In this document: positions 8,727 to 18,717 of the stretch, in pieces
How positions within the stretch are numbered: the stretch's first letter is position 1
Layout of the letters: each line of letters starts with the position of its first letter
The notes under the pieces: generated by a model
What the model was told of the DNA's origin: nothing
The model's input: only the letters and a program-made list of their open reading frames with translations
The model's database searches: none
Assembly: GCA_021780755.1 (NCBI GenBank)
Contig: JAJXYF010000019.1
Span: 62,001 to 126,000 of the forward strand
Source: Deltaproteobacteria bacterium
GTDB taxonomy: Bacteria; Desulfobacterota; Binatia; Binatales; Binataceae
Direction of reading: 5' to 3'
DNA length: 64,000 nucleotides
Translations under genes and position numbers: made by a program

Positions 8727-9832
8727 TGTGCGGCGAAGCGCGCCGGTGAGAACGGGGCGAGATCGATCGCCGGCGCGCGTCCGGCCACCAGGTCCGCAAT
8801 GACCTCACCGGTCAGCGCGGAAAGCAGGATCCCGCTGCGATAGTGGCCGGTGGCCCAGATCACGTTGGCGACCGACGGCGAATGCCCGATCACCGGCAGC
8901 AAATCTTTGGTCGCGGGTCGCAGTCCCGCCCACGCCTCGCGAAACGGCAATTCGCCCAGCCCCGGCACCATCGCGAGCGCTCCGCGCGTGATCTTTTCGA
9001 TACCCGCCAGCGTCACGCTTTTGTTGTAGCCGGCCTCCTCCATCGTCGAGCCGGCGAGGATACGGCCGTCGCGACGGGGCACCAGATACGCACGCATCGA
9101 GAAAACCGCCGGCGTGAGAATCCGCGGCCGGGTCTCGAAGCAGAGCATCTGCCCGCGTACCGGATGCAGCGCGACGCGATCGCCCTCCAGCCCGCGAACG
9201 TGATGCGACCAGGAACCCGCCGCCACGATGACCAGATCGGCCCCAAGCGTGCTGCCGTCGTGCAGGCCCACCCCGGTCGCGCGGCCGCCGCTCGCGACGA
9301 TCGAATCGGCCCGCACGCCCTCGCGGAACTGGGCGCCGGCCTTAAGCGCCGCTGCCACGTAGGCTTGCGTCAGCTTGCGATTCTCGACCCGCCGATTGTC
9401 GGGCAGGTGCAGCGCGTACAGAGTTTCCGCCGAAATCGCCGGTTCGATCTTGCGCGCCTCGGCGCCCGATAGCTCGTGGACGAAGGCGCCGGCCTCGCGA
9501 TGCCAGCGGGCGCGCGCCTGCAGCTCGGCGCGTTCCGCGGAATCGAGCGCTATATAGAGGATGCCATGCGGATCGTACTCGGGATCGACGCCGGCCTCCG
9601 CGGCGAGCCGATCCACCGTGGCGTCGAACACCCTGCGCGCTGCCAGGCATAGATCGAAGAACACGCCGGCGACCTGGGCTTCGGCTTGCGGCGCGATTAG
9701 GCCGGCTGCCGCCCACGACGCTTCCTGGCCCAAGCGCGCGCGCTCAAGCACCACGACCTCCGCACGCTCGCGCGCCAGCCGCCACGCGATCGACGCGCCG
9801 ATTATTCCGCCGCCGATGATGATGATTCTCAC
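8717..9832 (-). CDS. thiO: Glycine oxidase ThiO (FAD-dependent)
   Basis: Flavoenzyme of the D-amino-acid-oxidase-like family, 371 residues. In thiamine synthesis ThiO oxidises glycine to the imine used for the thiazole ring. The N-terminus IIIIGGGIIGASIAWRLA is the Rossmann FAD site, followed by the SWAAAGLIAPQ segment typical of ThiO; GLRPATKDLLPVIG and ATGHYRSGILLS near the C-terminus are the second FAD-contact region. No other thi genes are visible nearby, so a role in general amine oxidation cannot be excluded. It is divergent from the PLP enzyme to its right. Confidence 0.85.
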   Translation of the reverse strand: MRIIIIGGGIIGASIAWRLARERAEVVVLERARLGQEASWAAAGLIAPQAEAQVAGVFFDLCLAARRVFDATVDRLAAEAGVDPEYDPHGILYIALDSAERAELQARARWHREAGAFVHELSGAEARKIEPAISAETLYALHLPDNRRVENRKLTQAYVAAALKAGAQFREGVRADSIVASGGRATGVGLHDGSTLGADLVIVAAGSWSHHVRGLEGDRVALHPVRGQMLCFETRPRILTPAVFSMRAYLVPRRDGRILAGSTMEEAGYNKSVTLAGIEKITRGALAMVPGLGELPFREAWAGLRPATKDLLPVIGHSPSVANVIWATGHYRSGILLSALTGEVIADLVAGRAPAIDLAPFSPARFAAQSS

Positions 9833-9951
9833 TCCGACCCGCTCCCTGGAAATCGCGCGTTCACGGCAGACGCGTCATACGTCAATGCGCGATATTATTA
9901 TAAACGAGCTTAGCCGAAGCGCGCAGCGCGGGCACGCATACGAGGTGGGCC

Positions 9952-11112
9952 GTGGAAAAACCGATGACAGGTATCGACACCAGGCTGATTCATGCGGGAG
10001 AGCCGGAGCCGCGAATCGAGGGCGCCGTCAGCATGCCGATTTTCCAATCCTCGACCTTCGACTATCGCGGCGAGGGCAGCTACTACGCGCTCCGTTACAT
10101 CCGCCTCAACAACACGCCTAATCATGTCGCGCTGCACGCCAAGCTCGCCGCGATCGAAGGAGCGCAGGCCGCGCTGGTGACGGCGAGCGGGATGGCCGCG
10201 GTCTCGACCACCCTGATCTCGCTCCTCGCCGCCGGCGATCGCGTGATGGCGCAGGATTGTCTCTACGGCGGCACCCACGACCTGATGCGCATCGAGTTTC
10301 CGCGCATGAACCTCGGGGTCGATTTCGTCGATGGCGGCAACGCCGCCTCGTGGCGCGAAAACCTGACGGCGCGGACCCGCGCGATCTACGTCGAGACCAT
10401 CTCGAATCCCCTCATGCAGGTGGCGGACCTGCGCGCGGCAGTCGAGTTCGCCCGCGCGCACGGACTCATTTCGATTATCGACAATACCTTCGCCAGCCCG
10501 GTCAACTTCCGCCCCGCCGGACTCGGCTTCGACTTGTCGATCCACAGTGGCACCAAGTACCTCAACGGTCATTCGGATATCGTCGCCGGGGCGATCATCG
10601 GACGCGCCGATTTGATCGCGCAAATCAATCGCACCCTAGGCCATCTGGGCGCGTCGCTCGATCCTCACGCATGCTTTCTGCTCCATCGCGGGCTGAAGAC
10701 GCTCGGGGTGCGGGTGCGCTATCAAAACGCGAGCGCGCTCGCCCTTGCGCGGTACCTCGCGGCCCATCCAAAAGTGGCGTCGGTGAACTATCCGGGGCTC
10801 GAAAACGATCCCGGCCACGCGCGCGCTCGCGAACTGTTCGACGGCTTCGGCGGCATGATGAGCTTCGAGTTGCGCGGCGACGTTGCGGCGGCCGAGGCCT
10901 GCCTGGACCACCTCACCCTGCCGATCAGCGCGCCCAGCCTCGGTGGCGTCGAGACCCTGATCACGCGCCCCGTCAAGACTTCGCATTCCGGGATGCCACC
11001 CACCGAGCGCGAACGCGCCGGCATCCGCGAAGGTCTGATTCGCCTGTCGGTCGGCCTCGAGGCAACCGAGGACCTCATCGCAGATTTCGCCCGCGCACTT
11101 GAAGCCTGTTGA
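9952..11112 (+). CDS. Cys/Met-metabolism PLP enzyme (trans-sulfuration family)
   Basis: Fold-type I pyridoxal-phosphate enzyme of 386 residues, in the cystathionine gamma-synthase/beta- or gamma-lyase family. Family marks are the substrate-site stretch YYALRYIRLNNTPN, ALVTASGMAAV, the Asp of SIIDNTFASP and the PLP lysine in HSGTKYLNGHSD. The C-terminal RLSVGLE motif is complete. Specificity (synthase versus lyase, cysteine versus methionine) cannot be read from sequence alone. The GTG at 9952 follows GAGGTGGG at good spacing; an ATG at 9964 lacks its own ribosome site. Confidence 0.88.
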   Translation: MEKPMTGIDTRLIHAGEPEPRIEGAVSMPIFQSSTFDYRGEGSYYALRYIRLNNTPNHVALHAKLAAIEGAQAALVTASGMAAVSTTLISLLAAGDRVMAQDCLYGGTHDLMRIEFPRMNLGVDFVDGGNAASWRENLTARTRAIYVETISNPLMQVADLRAAVEFARAHGLISIIDNTFASPVNFRPAGLGFDLSIHSGTKYLNGHSDIVAGAIIGRADLIAQINRTLGHLGASLDPHACFLLHRGLKTLGVRVRYQNASALALARYLAAHPKVASVNYPGLENDPGHARARELFDGFGGMMSFELRGDVAAAEACLDHLTLPISAPSLGGVETLITRPVKTSHSGMPPTERERAGIREGLIRLSVGLEATEDLIADFARALEAC

Positions 11113-11423
11113 GGAAAAGAGACCGCTCAAATCGCTCGCGCTCTCCCTTCCCGCGGAACTTGGCCACCCACCCGAGCATCGCGAGCGTCAATCATTGAAA
11201 GACGCGAGCGTCATTTATTGAAAGAGGCGATTCATAATCGCGGAGCGACCGCCGCCCGTGTCCCATTTTGGGCGCACGCTCCCGAAAAGACGGTCCGCTA
11301 GACTCCCCGCGCGCTTGAATCCCGCCTCATTCGGGGCATCAGTTTTGCTCTCTCTTTAATTAGGAGTGTCTCGTCTTCGCTCAGCCAGCCGGCGAGTCGC
11401 CCCGATCGGTCAGCACCCGCAAG
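11113..11423. other. Gap of 310 bp with a tandem repeat and no gene
   Basis: No convincing coding frame in either strand. It holds short repeat B followed by a second unit of the same repeat (separate entry), and presumably the promoter of the histidine kinase. Confidence 0.6.
11170..11226 (+). repeat. Short repeat B with tandem 23-bp units
   Basis: ACCCGAGCATC leads into GCGAGCGTCAATCATTGAAA (unit 11181-11203) and then GCGAGCGTCATTTATTGAAA (unit 11204-11226). The two 23-bp units differ at three positions. The first unit with its leader also matches copies at 3284 and 16606. Confidence 0.7.
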
Positions 11424-14400
11424 ATGAATCATCTCCACCAGAAAACTCCCGCCGGGCAAATGCACCGCGCGGCCCCCGCGGACTCCTCCGCGACCGATGC
11501 GCCGGCGGCTACCGTCGCGAACACTCGCGACCGGGAGACCGGCGCCAGGGTAACCGGCGTACTGCCGTGCGTAAACGCGCTCGACGAAGCTCCGGGAGAA
11601 CCGGCGGCCGCCATAGATTGGAGCAATCCGCGTTGGCTCCTCCGCATATTGCGCGCAAGCACCGGCATCGTGCTCGCCTTTCAGACCATTTACCTGATGG
11701 CCGACTGGAGCTGGGGCGTTACGCATGCCGGGATTCTCCCCTTCCACATCTTCAATATTCTGACCTCGTTGCTGTTCCTGGCGATCACCTATTCGCCCCG
11801 CTATCGCGACCGGATGCCCGAGGTCATCCTCGGTGGATGTTCGCTGCTCTTCGCGTCCACCGCCGCCTTGTCGATCCTCACCTTGAATCCTGCCCCACTA
11901 ACCACGACCGTAACGATTACTATGGTCGGGGCCGCGGCCCTGATGCCTTGGAATTGGCGCTGGCAGGCCGTCCTCGCGTTCGCGGGTTTCGCTTCGATGG
12001 CGATGTTTTCGCTGCTTCGCGCGCATGCGGATACCCATCTCGGCTACGATTGGCTCGCCTTGGCGGCCGCGGCCGGCGTCGCGCATTACGTGGCGCTCTC
12101 CGGCCAACGCTATCGCCGCGAAATCGCCCGCCGCATTCTCGCCTTCCAGATCAACCATCGCCTCCTGCTCGCGGAGAGCGCCCAATGCGCCGCCGTCGCC
12201 GCCATCAACCAACAAACCCTCCTCCAACTCGGCGAGAGCGAAGCCAAGCTGCGCAAAATCTTCGAGACCAGCAGCGACGCGATTACCATCAACCGCCTGA
12301 GCGACGGGTGCTATATCGATCTGAACGAGGCTTTCGCAACGCTCGGCTATTCGCGCGAGGAGGTTCTTGCGGGTTCCGCCGCCGCGCTCGGGATCTGGGC
12401 GAATCCGGCACAATTGCGCCAGTTCATGAAAACGCTCGCGACCACCGGCTCCGTGGTCAACCTGGAAGTCGAGGTTCGCGCCCGCGACGGCCACGTTGTC
12501 CCCTTCCTGATTTCAGCCAAGGTGATGGAACTCGCGGGTGAGCAATGCGTCGTGACGATCGGGCGCGATATCAGCGCGATCAAGCGGACCGAAGCGGATT
12601 TGCTCGCCGCCCGCGACCTGATGCGCGCGCAAATCGAGACGCTGGAGCGTACCGAGGGGCAACTACGCGCTGAAATTCTCGAACGCACGCGCGCCATGGA
12701 GGGGCGCGAAGAAGCACTGCGCAAGCTGGCCGAGAGCGAGAGCAAGCTGCGGAAAATCTTCGAGACCAGCACCGACGCCATCACCATCACCCGCTTGAGC
12801 GATGGACGCTATCTGGATTTTAACCACGGCTTCTGCGTGACCGGCTACTCGCGCGAGGAGGCGATGGGCAGCACGGCAGTTGCCCTCGGCCTATGGGCCG
12901 ACCCCAGGCAATTGCGCAGTTTCGTGCACCTCATGCGCACTGACGGCGCCGTCGCTAATCTGGACATGGACGTGCGGTTCAAGAACAGCACAGTCCGTCC
13001 CTACCTGATCTCCGCCACCATCATCGACCTCGGCGGCGAGGCCTGCATCGTCGCCATCTGCCGGGATATCGCGACCATCAAGCAGTCCGAGCGCGACCTG
13101 ATCCTGGCGCGCGAGATGATGCGCGCGCAGATCGAAGCACTCGAAGAAACCGAGGAGCGCTTGCACGCGGAAATTATCGAGAGCGCGCGAGCCAAAGACC
13201 GGTTCCGCGAATTGCTCGATTCGGCGCCCGACGCGGTCGTCATCGTGAATGAGGATGGTCGCATAATGCTGGTCAATGCGGGCGCCGAAGAGCTCTTCGG
13301 ATACGCGCGTACCGAGATGATCGGCCAGCCGGTCGAGATGCTGATTCCCGCCCGTTTTGAACAACATGCCCACTACCGAAAGAGCTACCTGACCGCCCCA
13401 GCCACCCGCTCGATGGGTTCCGCGCGGGAGCTTTTCGGGCTGCGCAAGGATGGCAGCGAATTTCCCATCGATGTCAGCTTGAGTCCACTCAAAACGGCGC
13501 AAGGAACGTTAGTTTCCGGCGCGATTCGCGACATCACCTCGCGCAAGAAGATGGAACGCGACCTGATCGCCGCGCGCGAAGCCGCACTCGCCGCCTCGCA
13601 GGCGAAATCCGAATTTCTCTCCAGCATGTCCCACGAAATTCGCACCCCGATGAACGCGATCCTCGGGATGGCCGACATATTGTGGGAAAGTCGCCTTGAC
13701 GACGAACAACGCAGCTATCTCGACACCATGCGCAACAATGGCAATACCCTGCTCGAACTGATCAACGAAATCCTCGACCTGGCCAAGGTCGAAAGCGGCC
13801 GTCTTCATCTGGAAAATACTCCCCTCGACCTGCGCGATCTGACCGAAAAACTCGTCGATTCGCTCGCCCAGCGCGCCCACGAGAAAGGACTCGACCTGAG
13901 CGCCAGAATCACGCCCGGCATACCCACCACCCTGATGGGCGATCCGCTGCGTCTGCGCCAGGTCCTCTTCAATCTGATCGGCAACGCCATCAAATTCACC
14001 TCGGCCGGTAATATCGCCCTCACTATCGAGACGATACCGCCGCCGCCCGCGCTTCCGATCGCCCCCGCGCCGGCCGCGACCGCCGAGCTCGCTTACCCCG
14101 CCGATCGCGCCGGCCCACCGGTCTGGATTCGCTTTACCGTCCGCGACTCCGGCATCGGTATCGCCGCCGATCAGATTTCCGCGATCTTCTCCAGCTTCAC
14201 GCAGGCCGACTCCTCGATCGCCCGCAAATACGGCGGCAGCGGCCTCGGCCTCGCCATCGTCAAACGGCTGGTCGCGCTGATGGGCGGCGAACTTACCGTC
14301 GAGAGCACCCCCGCGGTCGGCAGCAGCTTCATCGTAACCGTACCGCTCGAGACCCCACCCGTCCGCGAAAATGCCGGCCACGTCGCGCCGCCGCGCCCGG

Positions 14401-15671
14401 CGCGGTCTTCTGCGCTGGCCGGAGTTCGAGTCCTGCTGATGGATCCCGACGCTCCCACCCGGATCACCCTGCACGAGTTGCTGGCGACCGCCGGCGCGAC
14501 CGTCGAGGAGGCCGCCAACGCCGCCGAAGGCCGCGCTAAATTCAACTATGACACTATAAGCAATATTCCCTACAATGTGTTATTGATCGATCAGCGGATG
14601 CTCGGCAGCGATGGCCTTGAGCCGTGGCGGCGCCACGCGGATCACTGCGACCGCGTGGCGCCCTGCCCGATCATCCTGATGACCACGGCGAGGCCGCCCG
14701 GCCCGGCGTCCGATCATCGGCGCGAACGCGACCCTCACGCGGCACCTGAATGCCGTTATCTCGCAAAGCCGATCAAGCGGGCCGACCTGCTAAGGACGGT
14801 TATGGAAGTTACAGGGAAAGCACCCGAACGGATCGCCGCCCCGGCCAACGATAGCGATACGGCGAACGCGGTCTCCAGCGCTAACGGTACCAACGGCACT
14901 AACGGGGCCGCTGCCTCCGCCGCTCAAATCGACGGCCGCCCACTGCATATCCTGCTGGCCGACGATTCCCGCGATAACCGCATGCTCATCGAGGCCTATC
15001 TCAAAAAAACCCAGCACACCGTCGATCATGCCGAGGATGGCGCGATCGCCGTCGAGAAGGTCAAGGCAAATCATTATGATCTGGTGCTGATGGATATCCA
15101 GATGCCGGTGATGGACGGCTACACCGCGGTCCGCACCATCCGGGCCTGGGAGCGCGACCAAGGATCTCCGCGGATGCCCATAATCGCGCTAACCGCGTCG
15201 GCCCTGGAAGAATCCGTCCAGCGCAGCCTCGAGGCCGGATGTGACGCGCACGTCGCCAAGCCGGTCAAAAAGGCCACTCTCTTCGACGCGATTTTGAATA
15301 TTACCGGGGGCGCGCTCACGGGCCCAGCAAGTAACGGCAGTTCGCCGATAACGGCGAATGGAGACGGCTCAATGAAACGTCAACAAATCCAGGTCGAAGC
15401 GTACCTGCGCGACCTCATTCCCGGCTTCCTCGAGCACAAACGCGCCGATACCGGCACCATTCGGACCGCGATCGATCGCGCCGACTATGAGACCATCAGC
15501 CAGATCGGGCACAAGCTCAAGGGTGAAGGCGGCAGCTATGGCTTCGACGCCGTTACCGAACTCGGCGCGACGCTCGAACGCGCCGCACTCGACAAGGACC
15601 TCGACACCGCGCGCCATACCCTCGACGCGATCACCGAGTACCTCGAATCGGTTGACGTGGTTTACTGCTGA
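11424..15671 (+). CDS. Hybrid sensor histidine kinase with three PAS, two receivers and HPt
   Basis: Inner-membrane phosphorelay kinase of 1,415 residues. An N-terminal membrane region of several helices (about 70-230) is followed by PAS 1 (268-385), PAS 2 (437-555), PAS 3 (589-705), the HisKA segment [13 protein letters not shown] with phospho-acceptor His737, a HATPase domain with DSGIGI and GGSGLGLAI (about 836-977), receiver 1 with Asp1056, receiver 2 with Asp1224 in [14 protein letters not shown], and a C-terminal HPt domain with His1363 in [13 protein letters not shown]. All four phosphotransfer residues are present, so a complete His-Asp-His relay is possible. PAS 1 and PAS 2 are close duplicates, including the linker that follows each. 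No partner response regulator is adjacent; the signal is unknown. Confidence 0.93.
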   Translation: MNHLHQKTPAGQMHRAAPADSSATDAPAATVANTRDRETGARVTGVLPCVNALDEAPGEPAAAIDWSNPRWLLRILRASTGIVLAFQTIYLMADWSWGVTHAGILPFHIFNILTSLLFLAITYSPRYRDRMPEVILGGCSLLFASTAALSILTLNPAPLTTTVTITMVGAAALMPWNWRWQAVLAFAGFASMAMFSLLRAHADTHLGYDWLALAAAAGVAHYVALSGQRYRREIARRILAFQINHRLLLAESAQCAAVAAINQQTLLQLGESEAKLRKIFETSSDAITINRLSDGCYIDLNEAFATLGYSREEVLAGSAAALGIWANPAQLRQFMKTLATTGSVVNLEVEVRARDGHVVPFLISAKVMELAGEQCVVTIGRDISAIKRTEADLLAARDLMRAQIETLERTEGQLRAEILERTRAMEGREEALRKLAESESKLRKIFETSTDAITITRLSDGRYLDFNHGFCVTGYSREEAMGSTAVALGLWADPRQLRSFVHLMRTDGAVANLDMDVRFKNSTVRPYLISATIIDLGGEACIVAICRDIATIKQSERDLILAREMMRAQIEALEETEERLHAEIIESARAKDRFRELLDSAPDAVVIVNEDGRIMLVNAGAEELFGYARTEMIGQPVEMLIPARFEQHAHYRKSYLTAPATRSMGSARELFGLRKDGSEFPIDVSLSPLKTAQGTLVSGAIRDITSRKKMERDLIAAREAALAASQAKSEFLSSMSHEIRTPMNAILGMADILWESRLDDEQRSYLDTMRNNGNTLLELINEILDLAKVESGRLHLENTPLDLRDLTEKLVDSLAQRAHEKGLDLSARITPGIPTTLMGDPLRLRQVLFNLIGNAIKFTSAGNIALTIETIPPPPALPIAPAPAATAELAYPADRAGPPVWIRFTVRDSGIGIAADQISAIFSSFTQADSSIARKYGGSGLGLAIVKRLVALMGGELTVESTPAVGSSFIVTVPLETPPVRENAGHVAPPRPARSSALAGVRVLLMDPDAPTRITLHELLATAGATVEEAANAAEGRAKFNYDTISNIPYNVLLIDQRMLGSDGLEPWRRHADHCDRVAPCPIILMTTARPPGPASDHRRERDPHAAPECRYLAKPIKRADLLRTVMEVTGKAPERIAAPANDSDTANAVSSANGTNGTNGAAASAAQIDGRPLHILLADDSRDNRMLIEAYLKKTQHTVDHAEDGAIAVEKVKANHYDLVLMDIQMPVMDGYTAVRTIRAWERDQGSPRMPIIALTASALEESVQRSLEAGCDAHVAKPVKKATLFDAILNITGGALTGPASNGSSPITANGDGSMKRQQIQVEAYLRDLIPGFLEHKRADTGTIRTAIDRADYETISQIGHKLKGEGGSYGFDAVTELGATLERAALDKDLDTARHTLDAITEYLESVDVVYC

Positions 15672-16022
15672 TCAGGCGCCCGGCGCGTCGCCGTAGCGCA
15701 CCACCTGGACCTTTTCGACCGTGACCAGTCCCGATCCAATCATCGGCTCGAGAATCGGCAGGAACTGATCAATCTGCTGCTGACTGTCCACGATTTCAAC
15801 CACTATCGGCAAATCGTCGGACAGCCGCAGAATTTTCGCCGAATGCAGCCGGCTGCTCCGCCCAAAGCTCATCGGACCGCGCAGCACCGTCGCCCCAGCC
15901 ATATGCACTTCGCGCGCCTTCAGCACGATCGCCTCATACAGCGGATGGCCTTCGTAGCGGTCACTCTCACCGATAAAAATTCTGAGCAACGTTGCGTCGC
16001 GGGGTAAGAGCATCGCGATCAC
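15672..16022 (-). CDS. DUF190 protein, coupled to CrcB
   Basis: Small protein of 116 residues with the ferredoxin-like, PII-related DUF190 fold: LLRIFIGESDRYEGHPLYEA and DLPIVVEIVDSQQQIDQFLP. DUF190 genes often accompany crcB and are thought to modulate fluoride export. Its GTG start at 16022 overlaps the TGA of crcB by four bases, which points to translational coupling; an ATG at 16013 is an alternative start. It converges on the histidine kinase with no gap. Confidence 0.85.
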   Translation of the reverse strand: MIAMLLPRDATLLRIFIGESDRYEGHPLYEAIVLKAREVHMAGATVLRGPMSFGRSSRLHSAKILRLSDDLPIVVEIVDSQQQIDQFLPILEPMIGSGLVTVEKVQVVRYGDAPGA

Positions 16023-16414
16023 GCTCCTCTGACGCGATTAAGGACGAGCGCCCCAATGTGCCCGATCCATATCGCCACCAAACATAGTATGACCGAAAAG
16101 CCGATGTTGGCGAGCGCCGCCGTCCATTCGCCATCGCGCATCAGGTTCGCGGACTCCAGACTGAAGGTTGAAAACGTGGTGTAGCCGCCGCAGACGCCGG
16201 TCATCATAAATATCCGGCCCGACGCCGGGATGAAGTAGCGGCTCTCAGGCCCGCTGAGCGTCGCCAGAAAGCCAATCAGCATCGCGCCCGTCACGTTGAC
16301 CACCAGCGTGCCGTAGGGAAACGTGCTTCCCGTCAGCGCCGCTATAAAGCCGCTCATCCCATAGCGCGCCATGCTGCCCAGCGCGCCGCCAATCGCCACC
16401 CACAAATACGCCAT
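16019..16414 (-). CDS. crcB: Fluoride channel CrcB/Fluc
   Basis: Inner-membrane fluoride exporter subunit of 131 residues with four predicted helices; it works as a dual-topology dimer. Family marks are GGALGSMARYGM at the N-terminus, PYGTLVVNVTGAMLIGF and the GVCGGYTTFSTFSLE motif with the central Na+/fluoride-site threonine-serine string. No sequence matching the crcB fluoride riboswitch consensus is evident upstream. A single subunit gene implies homodimers. Confidence 0.93.
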   Translation of the reverse strand: MAYLWVAIGGALGSMARYGMSGFIAALTGSTFPYGTLVVNVTGAMLIGFLATLSGPESRYFIPASGRIFMMTGVCGGYTTFSTFSLESANLMRDGEWTAALANIGFSVILCLVAIWIGHIGALVLNRVRGA

Positions 16415-16474
16415 CGCAGGGCCCTTTCCGCCGGTCTCGCTAGCCAGGTACCGACAGCGGAACTCTTCGCGGTG

Positions 16475-16571
16475 ACGAGGTCTCCACAGGGCAAAGTCCG
16501 CATCTTACAAACGGGAAGCCTGAAACCTCGTTAGGTTTCAGTGAGATTATAACTTTCGCGTTCCCCAACAA
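16475..16571 (+). repeat. Dispersed hairpin repeat A, copy 4
   Basis: Complete copy between crcB and the TolC-like gene: GACGAGGTCTCCACAGGGC, GTCCGCATCTTACAAACGGG, stem CTGAAACCT/AGGTTTCAG with CGTT loop, then ATTATAACTTTCGCGTTCCC and CAACA. Confidence 0.87.
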
Positions 16572-16605
16572 TTTTATTTACCCGCTATCGCAGGACTTGA
16601 CCGCC

Positions 16606-16637
16606 TACCCGAGCAACGCGAGAGTCCATCCTTGAAA
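16606..16637 (+). repeat. Short repeat B copy
   Basis: ACCCGAGCAACGCGAGAGTC followed by CATCCTTGAAAT, a diverged match to the unit at 11170. It follows repeat A copy 4 by 34 bp and ends just before the stop codon of the TolC-like gene. Confidence 0.5.
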
Positions 16638-16640
16638 TAA

Positions 16641-18539
16641 CTAGAAGCGCGCGTACCACGGGGTCTCGCGCGGATCCTGCACCTGAAAGTCAATATTGAA
16701 GGTCTTGAGCAGCGTCCCTTCCGCGTACCACAATGCCAGCCGCGCGTTCTCCAGGTCGATATCGGTCGAAACCTCGTTGCCCTGCGCGGTCACCAGTTCG
16801 CTCTGGAACTGGAGCAGGTCGTGCGTCGTCGCCATCCCCACGCGAAAGCGCACTTGCTCGTCGCGCAGCGATTTCTCAGCGAAAAAGACCGCCTCCTTGG
16901 TCGCCTGCACGCGCTTAACGTCGGCCTGCAGGTTGGCCAGCGCCGCCTCGATCGCCGTCACAGATTGCGACAGCGTCGCGCGATACGTCAGCCGAGCCTG
17001 CTCGTAACTGACCCGCGCCTGCGCCAGCGCTGCCTTCGCCGCCGCGTTATCAAGCGGCATCTCGAAGGTCAACACCGCCGCGTAATTGTAGAACTGCGCG
17101 TTGAGCATTTTGTTGAGCGCGTCGCCATAGGTGCCGCCGAAGGGCAACCGGATGCCGTTGGGCGGAAGAAGCGTACTGCCCGGCGCCGTACAATTTGCAT
17201 TGGGGGATGAGCCGAACACCCCGATACAAGGCGTACTACCGGTGACCGCGGTAACGCCGAACTGCGTGCCGACATTGAGCTGCGGCAGAATCTGGTTCTG
17301 CTGGAACTTGACCTGCAGCAGCGCGGTGCGAATCGACTCGCGCAGTCCGCCGAGCTGTGGGCTGTATTCGACCATCCGCTCCAGTGCGGTTTCCTCGCTG
17401 TCGGAAATCTCTACGTTTGGATTAGGTGAGTCGGCCGGCTCGATATTCTCCGGCAGAAAGGTGCCCGCCGGATTCAGCATCACGTCCTGGCGCAATTGCG
17501 CGCGCGAACTTTTCAGCGCCGCTTCCGCCGCATAGACGTTGGCCTCCGCGGTCGCCGCCGCCGACTGCGCCTCCTGCAAATCGATCGGCGCCAGCGTGCC
17601 CACGTTCACGCTGATGCGGTTGATCCGCACCAGGTCCGCGTTAAACTTCAGCGCCGACTCGGCCACCTGCAGATTCTCCACCGCTCCGACCACCGCCCAA
17701 TAGTCATTCCCGATGCGCTCGACGAACTGGTTCAACGCCACCCCGTAATTCCATTGCGAGGTGCGTTGCGCCGACTCCGACAGCCGCACGTTCAGCGTCG
17801 CGAAGCCCCATCCGAAGTTGCGCAGCAGCGGCTGCACCAGCGACGCCTCGAGCGTCGGCTGATAGAGCGGATTGACGCCCGAGAAGGTCGAATTGGTATA
17901 GGTGCGATTATTATCAAAGGTGATGCCAAAGGTGCCGTTGGTCAGCGCGGAAACCTTGTTCACGCCGAAATTCCAATCGTAAAATTTCTGATCGAAGCCG
18001 AGGCTGTTGGTGGTCTGGAAGGGCGACGTCACTGGCGCGACGCTCTTTTCGATATCGCCCTGCGCGGTGAGGTCGGGGTCGAAAGCCGCGTTGGCCCCGC
18101 GTACCGACTCGGTCGCCGCGATCGGATCGAGTTCGCTGGCCTTGAGCGCCGGATTGTTGTTGATCGCTATATAGATGGCTTCCTTCAGCGTGATCTTGCG
18201 CGCGGTGTTGTCCATCGACCGCAGATACTTTTCACTGATCAGATTTTCCGGCGCCACCGCGTATGCCGGTGACCATTGGCGTACGAACTCGCTGGGAATC
18301 GAGAGTACCGGATTGCGCTCGAATTGGTTGGCGGCGCTTGCCGGCACGTTGACCTGCGGCAGCGCCATCTCGCCCGCCGGGATCGCCGAGGGAATCGCCT
18401 GCCCGCTCAACGACGGCGCCTGCACTCCACTGGTGCCGTATGCCGACGAGGACGTGTACTGGGCCGCCGCCGGCCGCGCTATCGCACACAGCATCGGCAA
18501 AACCGAAAGCGCCAGCATGGCGAATGTAAAACGTCGCAT
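16641..18539 (-). CDS. TolC-family outer membrane protein
   Basis: Outer-membrane efflux-type channel subunit of 632 residues. The start at 18539 is chosen because it follows GGAGG at good spacing and begins a clean signal peptide (MRRFTFAMLALSVLP ... ARPAAAQ); the longer upstream frame is not conserved in character. Typical TolC coiled-coil repeats are visible: SALKFNADLVRINRISVNVG, PIDLQEAQSAAATAEANVYA and FEMPLDNAAAKAALAQARVS. No inner-membrane pump or periplasmic adaptor lies beside it, so its substrate is unknown. Confidence 0.87.
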   Translation of the reverse strand: MRRFTFAMLALSVLPMLCAIARPAAAQYTSSSAYGTSGVQAPSLSGQAIPSAIPAGEMALPQVNVPASAANQFERNPVLSIPSEFVRQWSPAYAVAPENLISEKYLRSMDNTARKITLKEAIYIAINNNPALKASELDPIAATESVRGANAAFDPDLTAQGDIEKSVAPVTSPFQTTNSLGFDQKFYDWNFGVNKVSALTNGTFGITFDNNRTYTNSTFSGVNPLYQPTLEASLVQPLLRNFGWGFATLNVRLSESAQRTSQWNYGVALNQFVERIGNDYWAVVGAVENLQVAESALKFNADLVRINRISVNVGTLAPIDLQEAQSAAATAEANVYAAEAALKSSRAQLRQDVMLNPAGTFLPENIEPADSPNPNVEISDSEETALERMVEYSPQLGGLRESIRTALLQVKFQQNQILPQLNVGTQFGVTAVTGSTPCIGVFGSSPNANCTAPGSTLLPPNGIRLPFGGTYGDALNKMLNAQFYNYAAVLTFEMPLDNAAAKAALAQARVSYEQARLTYRATLSQSVTAIEAALANLQADVKRVQATKEAVFFAEKSLRDEQVRFRVGMATTHDLLQFQSELVTAQGNEVSTDIDLENARLALWYAEGTLLKTFNIDFQVQDPRETPWYARF

Positions 18540-18717
18540 CGTATCGGGGCCTCCTTGCATTACCGAAGCGCGCGCAGGAAGTGGAACCTCATCGCCCGCA
18601 TTGTCTAGCGCAATCATCGCGATGAAGAAACCGGCTTTCGCAAGCCATGTAAGTGGACGCGCGCGCCGCGGGCGCTTGCAACGCGCCAGTCGCGCGATTA
18701 TAGCCAAAGGCTCTGGC

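Noticed and set aside
16415-16475. Fluoride riboswitch upstream of crcB
   Set aside because: The conserved crcB-motif elements are not visible in the 60 bp available before repeat A.
18175-18717. Upstream extension of the Cys-tailed protein gene
   Set aside because: It runs antisense through the TolC-like signal region; the later ATG gives a proper signal segment.
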